From Bacteroidaceae bacterium (GTDB lineage Bacteria; Bacteroidota; Bacteroidia; Bacteroidales; Bacteroidaceae): DNA of 64,000 nucleotides. Of this stretch, positions 17,307 through 26,306 are shown piece after piece. The position numbers and the translations under genes are program-made. The stretch's first letter is position 1. Each line of letters opens with the position of its first letter. The stretch spans positions 21,714 through 85,713 of the forward strand of contig JAFYOS010000028.1 in assembly GCA_017560125.1 (NCBI GenBank), given 5' to 3'. A model generated the notes under the pieces. It saw only the letters and a program-made list of their open reading frames with translations. It was not told where the DNA came from and did not search any database.

Positions 17307-20237
17307 ATGTATTTAAGATGGCTTTTATTTATAGTCATCTGGTTGTTTGTTGTGCCTTGTTCGGTAGCTCAGAACAAGCAAAGGGATGCCGAACGTGCCA
17401 TTAAGGAGTATTTTTCGGCCTATAAACCCGAAACGCTCCGATTGAAAAATTGTGGCCTTGAACGTAAGCGCGGCAACATCCAGTTTGGCAAAAAAAGGAT
17501 TACCGTCTATACGAACAGCAATTTCGGCTCGCAGGTATTCACCCCCGAACTGGTCGAGGCTATATACGACGGCATACGCGATGCTCTTCCCGGTGCCTAC
17601 AAGAAATATAAGATAGAGGTAATAGCCAACCACAAGCCGATAGAGTATCTTGTCCCCAATATTTATCGCAAAAAGAAAAATGTGGATGAATCGCGTCTGT
17701 GGGGCGAGCGCGAACATGTCGGCTATCCTTGGGTGAGTAATTTGTCGCGTCCCTATCTTGCCACGCTTCCTCTGAGTGGTCGTCACTTGGCCTTGTGGCA
17801 GAGTCACGGTCGCATTTTTGCCCCCGACAGGGATTTGTGGAAGTGGCAGCGTCCAGCGCTCTATTGCACCACCGAGGATCTCTTCACGCAGTCGATAGTG
17901 GTGCCGTTCCTCATGCCCATGCTCGAGAATGCGGGTGCTGTGGTCTATACTCCGCGCGAACGATGCTGGCAGCGCCATTGGGCTGTTGTCGATAACGACA
18001 ATGCATCGTGCGCGTCGCAATATATAGAGGAGAGCGACGATAATTACGCTTGGGAAACTGCCATCGGCAGCGGATTTTCGCCGCGCGATACATTTTATGT
18101 CGATGGCGAAAACCCCTTCATCGAGGGTACGGCGCGCGTAACCCGTTGCGTGAAAGAGAGCAAGGGGGCAACTGCTGTGGTCAAGTGGATTCCCGATATT
18201 TCCGAAGATGGCGAGTACTCCGTATATGTATCCTATAAAAGCCTGCCGGCCAGTGTGCCCGATGCCCGTTACAGCGTGCTTCACACTGGTGGCGTGACAT
18301 CGTACCGTGTCAACCAGCAGATGGGTGGCGGCACATGGGTATATTTGGGCTGTTTCAATTTCCGCAAAGGTGTTCACGAGAACCAGTCGGTGCTTCTTAG
18401 CAACGAGAGCGCCCACGATGGAGTGGTGACAGCCGATGCAGTTCGCTTCGGTGGTGGCATGGGTGTTGTTGCACGCGGCGACAGCCTGAAATTGAGTGGT
18501 ATGCCTCGCTACCTCGAGGGTGCGCGCTATGCATTGCAGTATGCCGGTTTTCCCTACGAAGTATATACCCCCAGCGAGGGCGAAAAGGATTACAACGACG
18601 ATATAAACAGCCGTTCGCGTGCCGTGAACCATTTGGTTGGCGGTTCGGTCTATTGCCCCGACTCGTCGGGACTGCGTGTGCCCATAGAGATGACATTCGG
18701 ATTCCATTCCGACGCAGGTGTTTCGGAAGAGGACGAGGTGATTGGTTCGTTGGGTGTTGTCACCACGGCTCACGACAAGGGTGTTCTGCCCATTGGCGTG
18801 TCGCGTCACATTTCGCGCGACTTCATCAGCTATGTGCTCAATTCCGTACAACGCGACATCAGTGCCACATATGGTTTCAGATGGTCGTGCCGCGGCATTC
18901 TCGATAAGAGCTACAGCGAGTCGCGCATCCCCTATGTGCCATCCATGATATTCGAATCGCTTTCGCACCAGAATTTCATGGATATGGCCTACGGACACGA
19001 TCCCAATTTCAAATTTGTGATGGCACGCGCGGTGTATAAGGCACTGCTCAAGCAGTTGTGCTATGTGCATGGGGTGAAATACGAGGTGCAGCCGTTGCCG
19101 GTTAAGGATTTCGCGATAGATTTCGCCGACGAGCCCAACAGCATTCGTTTGTCGTGGCAGCCTGTTGCCGACAAGCTCGAACCGACAGCGGTGCCCACTA
19201 AATATGTGCTCTATACAAGGGTGAACGACAATGCCTACGACAATGGACGCATCGTAGAGGATAATCAGCTAGTGATGACGTTGCTACCCGATGTGCAGTA
19301 TAGCTTTAAGGTGGCTGCCTTGAACGACGGTGGCGAGAGTTTCCCCTCCGAGGAATTGTCTGCTGCCATCTCCAAGGTCGAGAAAGGTCGTGTGGTTGTG
19401 GTGAACGGTTTTCACCGTCTGAGTGGTCCTGCGGTTGTGAACAACACCTCGCAGGCGGGCTTTAATCTCGATGCCGACCCTGGTGTACCCTATATGCGCA
19501 CTCCGGAATATTGTGGTCGCCAGCTCGACTTCGAAAGGGTGGATATCGGCTTCGAGGATGGCCTTGGACTGAGCGGTTCCGAGCTCGAGGGCACGCTGTT
19601 GGCCGGTAATACGTTCAATTACCCCTATGTTCATGGCAAGGCGCTGTTGGCTAACGAGTTCTCCTATGTGTCGTGTTCGAGCGAGGCGCTCATGGATGGC
19701 GCTGTGGAGCTGTCGAAGTACGATGCAACCGACCTTATCGTTGGTGCCGAGAAGCAGGGTAGCAGGGGTGGAGCATTGGGCTACGACCGACCATATAAGA
19801 GCTTCCCCGCTGAACTGCAGAGCAAATTGACGGAATTTTGCGAGAATGGCGGCCGCCTTTTCGTTAGCGGTTCCTATATAGGCAGCGATATGGCAGGTAA
19901 CGACACCGACCGTTCGTTTATCAGGAATGTCCTGAAATTCGATTTCGGTGGTACGGTTGCCGACCTTACAGAAAATAAGATATTCGGTTCGAACCTCACC
20001 ATCGATGTGCATAGGGGCATGAGCGACAAGTGCTATGCAGTCAATCGCCCCGATATTTTGGCGCCTGTGGGTAATTCGTTCGTAGCTTTTGTATATGACA
20101 ATTGTCGCGAGAGTGCCGGCATTGCTTTTGCCGACAATTACCGTGTGCTTGCAACGAGCTTCCCCTTCGAAACCATTGTGCAGGATGATATCAGGGCCGA
20201 ATTGATGGGTGCGGTAATGCGCTTCCTGCTGAACTGA
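17307..20237 (+). CDS. Secreted multidomain protein: amidase-like fold, golvesin-type insert, FnIII
   Basis: 976 residues with signal peptide MYLRWLLFIVIWLFVVPCSVA. An N-terminal domain (about 25-230) and a later segment (about 430-600, MTFGFHSDAGVSEEDEVIGS ... FESLSHQNFMDMAYG) together look like a split N-acetylmuramoyl-L-alanine amidase-type catalytic fold. Between them (about 245-385) sits a beta-sandwich like the golvesin C-terminal domain, often annotated xanthan-lyase-like. A fibronectin-III domain covers about 620-700. The C-terminal 250 residues form an alpha/beta domain (TDLIVGAEKQGS, GGRLFVSGSYIGSD). The substrate is unknown; peptidoglycan is one possibility. Confidence 0.75.
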   Translation: MYLRWLLFIVIWLFVVPCSVAQNKQRDAERAIKEYFSAYKPETLRLKNCGLERKRGNIQFGKKRITVYTNSNFGSQVFTPELVEAIYDGIRDALPGAYKKYKIEVIANHKPIEYLVPNIYRKKKNVDESRLWGEREHVGYPWVSNLSRPYLATLPLSGRHLALWQSHGRIFAPDRDLWKWQRPALYCTTEDLFTQSIVVPFLMPMLENAGAVVYTPRERCWQRHWAVVDNDNASCASQYIEESDDNYAWETAIGSGFSPRDTFYVDGENPFIEGTARVTRCVKESKGATAVVKWIPDISEDGEYSVYVSYKSLPASVPDARYSVLHTGGVTSYRVNQQMGGGTWVYLGCFNFRKGVHENQSVLLSNESAHDGVVTADAVRFGGGMGVVARGDSLKLSGMPRYLEGARYALQYAGFPYEVYTPSEGEKDYNDDINSRSRAVNHLVGGSVYCPDSSGLRVPIEMTFGFHSDAGVSEEDEVIGSLGVVTTAHDKGVLPIGVSRHISRDFISYVLNSVQRDISATYGFRWSCRGILDKSYSESRIPYVPSMIFESLSHQNFMDMAYGHDPNFKFVMARAVYKALLKQLCYVHGVKYEVQPLPVKDFAIDFADEPNSIRLSWQPVADKLEPTAVPTKYVLYTRVNDNAYDNGRIVEDNQLVMTLLPDVQYSFKVAALNDGGESFPSEELSAAISKVEKGRVVVVNGFHRLSGPAVVNNTSQAGFNLDADPGVPYMRTPEYCGRQLDFERVDIGFEDGLGLSGSELEGTLLAGNTFNYPYVHGKALLANEFSYVSCSSEALMDGAVELSKYDATDLIVGAEKQGSRGGALGYDRPYKSFPAELQSKLTEFCENGGRLFVSGSYIGSDMAGNDTDRSFIRNVLKFDFGGTVADLTENKIFGSNLTIDVHRGMSDKCYAVNRPDILAPVGNSFVAFVYDNCRESAGIAFADNYRVLATSFPFETIVQDDIRAELMGAVMRFLLN

Positions 20238-20250
20238 TGATGTGTTATAC

Positions 20251-20295
20251 AATAGGTGGGAACAGGGTTAATAATCCTTGTTCCCACCTATTTTT
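20251..20295. terminator. Bidirectional terminator overlapping the WaaP-like stop codon
   Basis: AATAGGTGGGAACA (20251-20264) pairs with TGTTCCCACCTATT (20279-20292). The minus-strand stop codon of the opposing gene (20268-20270) lies in the loop region. Confidence 0.92.
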
Positions 20296-21041
20296 ATTGC
20301 CTTTTTTATAACGCTTTTGGCCATTCGCCTGTATCTTTTTCTTATCCTGTAGAGCAGTGCCACAAAGAGCGACGCCTCGAGGTCGGAACCCTGTCGGGTG
20401 GTGTATTCCGATATTATCTGCACCAGATTTTCGGCCGGTATCCCCAGTTGCTCAAATGAGCGCATGGCGTCCTTGTAATGTGATATGTGCCCGAATTTAG
20501 CCCTGTTGATATCGGTCAGCGCAAATTTGTAGCAGCCACTTGCCTCGTCCTTGCGGTAAAATATGTTCTTGGTATTGTAGTCGAGCGGTAATATCCCTTT
20601 TTGGTGGAGCTCTATTGTGAAATTTATGAAATCCTTCTTCATCCTTTCGTTCTCGGCCTTGTCGTGAGTGGCCGGGTCCCACTCCTTCAGCGTCGGCAGG
20701 TTCATGTATTCCGATACAAAATAGCCTGTATGGTAAAGACCGAACCGCTTCTGCTCCATGTATGCGACGGGAAAGGGGGTGCTAACTCCGCATCTCAATA
20801 TCCTCAGTGCATGTTCATAGGCCCGCCGGGCTTTGCTCCTTCTGAAGAATGTGTATATTACCCTGTTGCAGATGTTAGGCCTCTTGTACCTTTTTATTAC
20901 CAGTTTCGTGCCCTCTATCTCTATCAGTTCCACCCTGTTGCGGTTGTCGCAGAATGTGTGCAGCACAGGGTGCTTCCCGTTGGGTATTTCCAATATTTCC
21001 TTTGCCAGTGCTTCGTGTTTTTTATGTATGTGCAGAGTCAT
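20268..21041 (-). CDS. WaaP/KdkA-like lipopolysaccharide kinase family protein
   Basis: 257 residues from ATG 21041; an ATG at 21068 is in frame but sits inside a TAACTTTG promoter box. The fold is a small eukaryote-like kinase: TKLVIKRYKRP supplies the ATP-binding Lys, LPLDYNTKNIFY is the catalytic-loop equivalent (Asp and Asn present, His replaced by Pro), and LTDINRAKF corresponds to the DFG position. WaaP/KdkA enzymes phosphorylate heptose or Kdo of LPS at the cytosolic face of the inner membrane. The acceptor here is not known, and no other LPS gene is next to it. Confidence 0.8.
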   Translation of the reverse strand: MTLHIHKKHEALAKEILEIPNGKHPVLHTFCDNRNRVELIEIEGTKLVIKRYKRPNICNRVIYTFFRRSKARRAYEHALRILRCGVSTPFPVAYMEQKRFGLYHTGYFVSEYMNLPTLKEWDPATHDKAENERMKKDFINFTIELHQKGILPLDYNTKNIFYRKDEASGCYKFALTDINRAKFGHISHYKDAMRSFEQLGIPAENLVQIISEYTTRQGSDLEASLFVALLYRIRKRYRRMAKSVIKKAIKIGGNKDY

Positions 21042-21065
21042 TTCCTTGCCTGTATATTTCTTTGG

Positions 21066-21073
21066 CAAAGTTA
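21066..21073 (-). promoter_or_regulatory. -7 box candidate for the WaaP-like gene
   Basis: TAACTTTG on the minus strand. It covers the alternative ATG at 21068, which argues for the start at 21041. Confidence 0.5.
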
Positions 21074-21143
21074 TATGTTTTACCCATGTCGCTTTATTCC
21101 TTATTATCCCTTTTAATGCTCTATTTTACATGTGTGCGGGGGT

Positions 21144-21187
21144 AAACAAACAGGGCGTGCACTGGTGCACGCCCTGTTTGTTGTTTG
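21144..21187 (-). terminator. Terminator after the FadL-like gene
   Basis: 16-base perfect stem CAAACAGGGCGTGCAC / GTGCACGCCCTGTTTG with flanking A- and T-rich tracts. Confidence 0.9.
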
Positions 21188-21198
21188 GTCGGTTCTGT

Positions 21199-22719
21199 TT
21201 AGAATCGCATGCCGACGGTAAATATCAGTTTGTTGCTGAGGGTAGATACGTCGGCTGCGGGAAGATCCTCTACCGAGTCGTAGTATGTGTAGAATTTAGC
21301 GTCGTGCATAGCGCACTGGTATGCCGCATCGAAATAGAAGCTTTTTCCGCGATATCCGAGGCCCAATGTCACTATATTGGTCTTTGCGGTGTTCATATAT
21401 TCTGTCGAGGTCGATGCCGAATAGGGTGTAAGGTATTTCCATGCATCGTCCTTGAATGCCGACGAAATATAGTTGTATCCGCAGCGCATGCTCAGGTTGT
21501 CGTCGAGTCGCAGTTCGGCGCCGGCTCTGAAGATGTGCTGTGTTTTCATGTTGGCGTTGAATTCGTCGTTCATGTCAATCATTTCGGTGCCATCCTCGTA
21601 CTCCATGTATGTCGATGAGTAATCGACCAGTTCGTATTCAGCATTCACCGCCAGGATGTTATCAAAGGTGTATCCTGCGCTCAGGTTCATGCGCCAGGGC
21701 GAGCGTACGCAGTAATCTACAATGTAATCTTCGCCATATGCAGCGTCCCAAAGTGTTGACATCTCCTTGTACTTGCCTTCTTCGTCGTATGGGCCGGCCA
21801 TGTAGGCGTTGCTATACTCGGTGAGGCTGTAGTAGGTGGGCAGGTGGAAGGCCAGTCCCAGGCGGAAGGGCGAGTATTCGAACGGGCGCACAATGGCACC
21901 GAGCTTTACATCGAATCCCGAGCCTTCGGTTTTCAGGCGGCTCTCGAGGTCGTATATTACGCCTATGTCGTCATATTCGCTGTAGATAGAGTAGCGGTTG
22001 TAGTCGATATACTGCATGCCCAGTGTCATACCAAGGTACAATCTGTCGTTGATGTTGAACGACAGGTTGAAATCCAATTCGTTCACACCGCCGCGTTCCT
22101 CGGAGTAGTAGCATGCGTCTGTGGGCAGATACATGGGCTCGCCGTTGGTGTTCAGCACACCGGTGTTGGCAGCCAACAGCGGCAACCAGGGATTGCGCGG
22201 GTTGATGTACGAGTAGCAGTTGATGTGCTCCAAATCGACGCCGCTATTGTAGTGCAGGTCGCTCATCTGGTATTGTTGCGAGTAGAGGCCGTCGTCGTAC
22301 CATCCGTTCATCGCAAAATCTTTTCTGAAATTGTTGCGGCGGGTGTAGCCTATTCCCAGATTGACGAATTTGAGCGCATCGCCACCGAAATCTCCCGAGA
22401 ATACGAGGCCCAGGTTGTCGAACGAGAAGTTGGTGTTGTCCTTGCTCAGCTTGCTGCCGCGGAAATCTGCTTCGGTGCTCAGCAGGTTCATGGAGGCTGT
22501 TGCTGCAAAGTCGTTGCTTCGGTAGATACCTATGCCGGCTGGGTTGGTTGACATCACAGACATGTCGCCACCGAGTGCGCTCATTGCGCCACCCATTCCC
22601 ACAAAGCGGGCTGTTCCGCTAAGCTCGGGGTTGAATAGTGGTATTACGTCGTATGTGCTTTGAGCGTTTGCATGCAGTGCCATGAAACATAGCGCTACTA
22701 TATATATTATTCGTTTCAT
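21199..22719 (-). CDS. Outer-membrane beta-barrel, OMPP1/FadL/TodX-like
   Basis: 506 residues with signal peptide MKRIIYIVALCFMALHANA. The mature start, GTARFVGMGGAMSALGGDMSVMSTNPAGIGIYRSNDF, is the hallmark of FadL-like proteins, which have a periplasmic-plug start carrying an NPAG motif. Alternating aromatic strands fill the rest and the last residue is Phe, as in outer-membrane barrels. FadL-type proteins pass hydrophobic compounds. It lies 58 bases behind the Trp/Tyr-rich protein gene on the same strand and is closed by a strong terminator, so the two likely share a transcript. Confidence 0.87.
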   Translation of the reverse strand: MKRIIYIVALCFMALHANAQSTYDVIPLFNPELSGTARFVGMGGAMSALGGDMSVMSTNPAGIGIYRSNDFAATASMNLLSTEADFRGSKLSKDNTNFSFDNLGLVFSGDFGGDALKFVNLGIGYTRRNNFRKDFAMNGWYDDGLYSQQYQMSDLHYNSGVDLEHINCYSYINPRNPWLPLLAANTGVLNTNGEPMYLPTDACYYSEERGGVNELDFNLSFNINDRLYLGMTLGMQYIDYNRYSIYSEYDDIGVIYDLESRLKTEGSGFDVKLGAIVRPFEYSPFRLGLAFHLPTYYSLTEYSNAYMAGPYDEEGKYKEMSTLWDAAYGEDYIVDYCVRSPWRMNLSAGYTFDNILAVNAEYELVDYSSTYMEYEDGTEMIDMNDEFNANMKTQHIFRAGAELRLDDNLSMRCGYNYISSAFKDDAWKYLTPYSASTSTEYMNTAKTNIVTLGLGYRGKSFYFDAAYQCAMHDAKFYTYYDSVEDLPAADVSTLSNKLIFTVGMRF

Positions 22720-22777
22720 AACTATATTGTGTTATATGGTTTCTTTATCAACTGTTCATATTGTGCCTGGTTGTGGA

Positions 22778-24151
22778 TTATCGACGTCCGCCTCCGCGTG
22801 AGCCGCCACCGCCGCCACCGCTGCGCGAGCCTCCTCCGCCTCCGCCGCGTGAGCCACCACCGCCGCTGTTATATGAGCTGCCGCCACCGCTGCTATATGA
22901 GCTTCTCGACGAACTGCCGCCACCCGATGAGCGTGAACCGCCACCGCCGCTGCTGCCACCGCTGGATATATGCGAATGTGAACCCGATGATGTGCTGCCG
23001 TAGTTCTGCGACGAGGTTCCTCTCTCGTAGCTGCGTGTCTGCTTTTTCGAGCTGTTGCTCCTTGTGGGGCGTACAATCGATGAACTGTTTCGCTGCTGCC
23101 TGTTGCTGTTCACAATTGTTCTGTTTGCATCGTTACCGCCACGCTCGCCCGATACGTTTGTGCGCGATGTGTTGTTGCGTGTGCTGCTGGGGCGGTTGTA
23201 CACCCTTTCGCTGCTGTTGCCCCTTCTGTTGCTTATTTGCGTGGGGGTATTTCGGTCGCGGTTAGGTGTTGCGCCAGCGCGTACTCCAGCATCGGCTCTC
23301 GACGGGCCCGATGTTCTCGGTGCATAGTTGCCACCGCGGTGTCCGCTGTTGCCGTTGCGGCCGGTGTATCCGGCGTTGCGATAGCCACCTGTGTGCGAGT
23401 GGTGACCGCCGTGGCCATGTGCGCTCAGGCCGTGGTTGGGGTGATATCCCCATGCAAACGAGTACCATTCATACGGGTGTCTCCAAAACCAAGGATTGAT
23501 TGACCAGTGCCATGAATTGTAGTGCCATCCCCAGGGTGTGTGGTGCCATCCATAAAAATTCGAATACCATACGTGATTAACGTACCAATCATATCCGGTG
23601 TACCAGTTGTAACCCATCTGCCAGCCGTAGTCTGCGTACGATGGTGTGTAGTAGGTCGTGCTGTACGAGTAGCTAGGGTATATATCCCAGTATGTGCCGT
23701 CGTCGTAGATGGTCCAGTTGTCCACACCGCTTTCATATACCACGTTCCAATAGAGCGGGCTGCTGAGTATGGCCGAATGGCGGGGGCTGTGGAATCTTAC
23801 AAGACGGGTTGAGTAGGTATACTCGCCGCTTTCGTCACCCTTGATGAGTATGGTGTCGTATTCCTTTTCATACTCCTCGGTGTATTCCACGCGGGTGCCG
23901 GGACGACGGTTGTATGCGTCCTCGTCCATCTCCTTTACGAGGTTACCTGTTGTGGATTTTTTCAATCTCACCACGTTGGTACCGTTCTGTGTAGTATTTG
24001 CATCGGACTTGATTACCTGTTTGTTGCTGACGGTAACCTTGTTCTCTTTCTTTTCCTTCTTTTTGGTAGGTACAAAGTATAAATCATCGACTTGTGCCAT
24101 TGCTCCCAATGGAAGAAGGACTGCCATCAATAGAAATATAATCTGTTTCAT
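22778..24151 (-). CDS. Exported protein: Trp/Tyr-rich middle and Gly/Ser/Arg tail
   Basis: 457 residues with signal peptide MKQIIFLLMAVLLPLGAMA. Three parts: a Lys-rich N-terminal section (to about 90); a section with strongly repeated Trp, Tyr and His (about 145-250, phrases such as GYNWYTGYDWYVNHVW and HWSINPWFWRHPYEW); and a low-complexity C-terminus (about 255-457) rich in Gly, Ser, Arg and Asn that ends in blocks of SGGGG and SRGGG. Similar proteins in Bacteroidales were long misnamed vitellogenin-like. Function unknown. The tail DNA is a degenerate repeat, which could vary in length between strains. Confidence 0.82.
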   Translation of the reverse strand: MKQIIFLLMAVLLPLGAMAQVDDLYFVPTKKKEKKENKVTVSNKQVIKSDANTTQNGTNVVRLKKSTTGNLVKEMDEDAYNRRPGTRVEYTEEYEKEYDTILIKGDESGEYTYSTRLVRFHSPRHSAILSSPLYWNVVYESGVDNWTIYDDGTYWDIYPSYSYSTTYYTPSYADYGWQMGYNWYTGYDWYVNHVWYSNFYGWHHTPWGWHYNSWHWSINPWFWRHPYEWYSFAWGYHPNHGLSAHGHGGHHSHTGGYRNAGYTGRNGNSGHRGGNYAPRTSGPSRADAGVRAGATPNRDRNTPTQISNRRGNSSERVYNRPSSTRNNTSRTNVSGERGGNDANRTIVNSNRQQRNSSSIVRPTRSNSSKKQTRSYERGTSSQNYGSTSSGSHSHISSGGSSGGGGSRSSGGGSSSRSSYSSGGGSSYNSGGGGSRGGGGGGSRSGGGGGGSRGGGRR

Positions 24152-24208
24152 ATGCTAATAATTATTGGTTTATATTGAGCTGTGAAGGGTTCGTTTCCTT
24201 TCACAGTG

Positions 24209-24216
24209 CAAATATA
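24209..24216 (-). promoter_or_regulatory. -7 box candidate for the Trp/Tyr-rich protein gene
   Basis: TATATTTG on the minus strand. A hairpin (CTGTGAA ... TTCACAG, 24179-24206) would lie in the 5' leader. Confidence 0.5.
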
Positions 24217-24224
24217 ATAACTCG

Positions 24225-24273
24225 AAAAAATAAAAAAAGGGGGAAATCCCCTAAAAGATTGGGGGATTTCCCT
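24225..24273 (-). terminator. Terminator of the AraC gene
   Basis: GGGGGAAATCCCC and GGGGGATTTCCC form an 11-base perfect stem, followed on the minus strand by a long T-rich tract. Confidence 0.88.
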
Positions 24274-24302
24274 ATAATTTTAGTAATTACCCTATTTTTG
24301 CC

Positions 24303-25181
24303 CTATACGGTTGCCGCCAAAGCCTTGTTTGAGCGGAATTCCGAGAGGGAATGACCTGTGTGACGCTTGAAATATCTGTTCAGGTACGATTGGTCGGGGA
24401 AGTGGTACTCGCCTACAAGTTCCTGGAATGTCTTGTGGGTGTACATGAGTGCTACTTGTAGCTCCACTATGGTGTAGTGGTCTATGATGCTCTTGGCGCT
24501 TTGTCCGCTTGCGCGCTGGCATATCGAGTTCAGATTGCGGGTGGATACATCGAGCTTGTCGGCATAGAACTGCACCGAGCGCTCTTCTCTGAAATGTCGT
24601 GTAATAAGGTCTTTGAATTGTAGGAACTGCTTCTCCTTGTCCTCTATGCCCATATCCTTTTTAGCCTGCTCGGCCGACGCTGTGGCCTGTGCATGCTGGG
24701 TGTAGAGCAGCAGGGCGTTGGCCGACAGTATGATGTTCTTGCGGCAATATTCCGTGTCGGGATCAAGGCATACAAGCTCGTCCTCTATTATATCCACCTG
24801 TTTGAAAATGTTTGCAAGGAAGGCCTGCTCGTTGGCGGTGCCTTTGCCCTTGAAGGGGTGTCCCTCTATGGCCTGCATGGTTTCGGGGGTGAATGAGCAA
24901 CGTGCTGCCAACCATATATCCTCGGATACTCCAAGGAAACGTGTCGAAAAATCGCTTGTTATGTCGTGTACGGTGATGTTGTATCCGGTGGGGCATACGG
25001 CTATGCAGCCCGGTGTGAAGCGGAAACGGTAACCGTTTATTGTTATCAGTGCTTCGCCACTCTGGCACCAGAAAAATGTGGCAAATTGAAGCTTGTATGT
25101 GTGTTGTACGAACTTCTGTAGCGCCGAGGTGGTTGTCGAGAAGCCTTGTCTCGATAGTTTTTCGAAGTAGTGATTGTTCAT
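24303..25181 (-). CDS. AraC-family transcriptional regulator
   Basis: 292 residues. The N-terminal half (about 1-170) is a cupin-like sensing domain (phrases FTPGCIAVCPTGYNITVHDI). The C-terminal half (about 190-290) has the two AraC helix-turn-helix motifs: VQFYADKLDVSTRNLNSICQRASG and FQELVGEYHFPDQSYLNRYFKRHTGHSLSEFR. Ligand and targets unknown. Follows a four-helix membrane protein by 44 bases on the same strand, perhaps one unit, and has its own terminator. Confidence 0.92.
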   Translation of the reverse strand: MNNHYFEKLSRQGFSTTTSALQKFVQHTYKLQFATFFWCQSGEALITINGYRFRFTPGCIAVCPTGYNITVHDITSDFSTRFLGVSEDIWLAARCSFTPETMQAIEGHPFKGKGTANEQAFLANIFKQVDIIEDELVCLDPDTEYCRKNIILSANALLLYTQHAQATASAEQAKKDMGIEDKEKQFLQFKDLITRHFREERSVQFYADKLDVSTRNLNSICQRASGQSAKSIIDHYTIVELQVALMYTHKTFQELVGEYHFPDQSYLNRYFKRHTGHSLSEFRSNKALAATV

Positions 25182-25225
25182 ATTCCGTGTCTTTGTTGTC
25201 TGTGTCTATCGGGTGGGTGCGCCTG

Positions 25226-25804
25226 TTATTGTTGCAACATCTCCCTGCGCGCTCTTCTCTTCTCGCGCTTTCTTTTTATTATATCCTTTACCCTTTTTAC
25301 TCCGTAGAGCGAGAAATATATAAGGTATGTCGCTCCCCAGAATACAATGGCACAGCAGAGCATTGTGAGTATCGACAATTCCCCGTCGGGGTGTTTGGGG
25401 GTGACATTTTTCAGATAGTTCATGTATAGGAGGTAAAAACCGATGGCGGTCACAGCATTGAGTATTGTAAGGGCAATGGCTATCACCTTGCCTCTTCTGC
25501 TGCCTGTCATGGGGTAGAGCGAGAAGTATTGCAGTCCCGATTTTTTATCTATTTTTGTGAAGTATAGCAACCAAGGGAGCAACAGCAGCGCATATGTAAC
25601 GCAGAGCGCTGTTACAAGCACTGTGTTCACTTGCAGAATATCGAATTCCGTGGGGGTTAGAATAAACTGAACGGCCTTGTGGGTTGCTTCGAAATGGAAT
25701 GCGGCCGACATGAGGGTGATGAATAGCAGGCTGACTGTTGTCAATCCTACAACCTTTACTGCTTTGATTGCTTTCATATCCCGGTGGTTTTTATAGTTGT
25801 CCAT
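25226..25804 (-). CDS. Membrane protein with four helices, function unknown
   Basis: 192 residues. Four hydrophobic segments (about 17-37, 56-82, 105-130 and 148-168) are followed by a strongly basic tail (IIKRKREKRRARREMLQQ), which by the positive-inside rule faces the cytosol. No family recognised. ATG at 25804 used; an in-frame ATG nine codons later is possible. Upstream of and possibly cotranscribed with the AraC gene. Confidence 0.72.
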   Translation of the reverse strand: MDNYKNHRDMKAIKAVKVVGLTTVSLLFITLMSAAFHFEATHKAVQFILTPTEFDILQVNTVLVTALCVTYALLLLPWLLYFTKIDKKSGLQYFSLYPMTGSRRGKVIAIALTILNAVTAIGFYLLYMNYLKNVTPKHPDGELSILTMLCCAIVFWGATYLIYFSLYGVKRVKDIIKRKREKRRARREMLQQ

Positions 25805-25817
25805 CGGGAGCTACCAG

Positions 25818-26215
25818 TGGTGGAGCTGGAGGGAGTCGAACCCTCGTCCAAACGAGGAAACAATATGCTTTCTACACGCTTAGCATCCGGTTGGGTTTTC
25901 GAGTACAAGCAAGACCGGCGCCACCCACTTGTACCTTATCCTCTAAAAAATTCGCCACGACAGCGAGGCCTGCCATAACTAGTCCCGAGTTTACTGCACC
26001 ACCTTGTCGGATTGCTTCGGAACAACTGCGTCCGGGTGATGTCTCGTTCCAACACCTGGTGTCGGAATAAAGCTAATCTACTATACTTCGATTAAGCAGC
26101 GAGAGCATAATTATTTTCGCCAGATAATTTTTGTCCGCCGAGATTATAGTGCCGACTGACGACGCACTGCGTGCTTACATACCTTTTCTGCCCGCTGTCA
26201 AAACCAAACAGCCCC
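25818..26215 (-). ncRNA. ssrA: tmRNA (transfer-messenger RNA)
   Basis: About 398 bases. 5' end GGGGCTG pairs with CAGCTCC at the 3' end, which carries an encoded CCA (25818-25820); the T arm GAGGG-TTCGACT-CCCTC is clear. The tag frame (26092-26121) reads GENNYALAA then TAA, a typical Bacteroidota tag. It rescues stalled ribosomes with SmpB and marks the product for proteolysis. Confidence 0.97.
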
Positions 26216-26246
26216 AAAAAATGTAGTCCCCCACATGGAGGACTAC
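26216..26246 (-). terminator. Terminator of rny, directly abutting tmRNA
   Basis: GTAGTCC.CC / GG.GGACTAC with a four-base loop, then ATTTTTT on the minus strand. The T-run touches the first base of tmRNA. Confidence 0.75.
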
Positions 26247-26306
26247 AAAGTTCTTATATTTTGTTCAAAAATGCAAGTGTTTTTTGCTTTTTTGTACTAA
26301 AAATTA

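Noticed and set aside
17325-19070. 581-codon open frame antisense to the 976-residue protein gene
   Set aside because: Shadow of strong codon bias; no family, signal peptide or promoter, and the sense gene has clear domains.
22780-23000. Short tandem repeats that might be a CRISPR array
   Set aside because: They code for the Gly/Ser/Arg tail, are irregular, and have no unique spacers.
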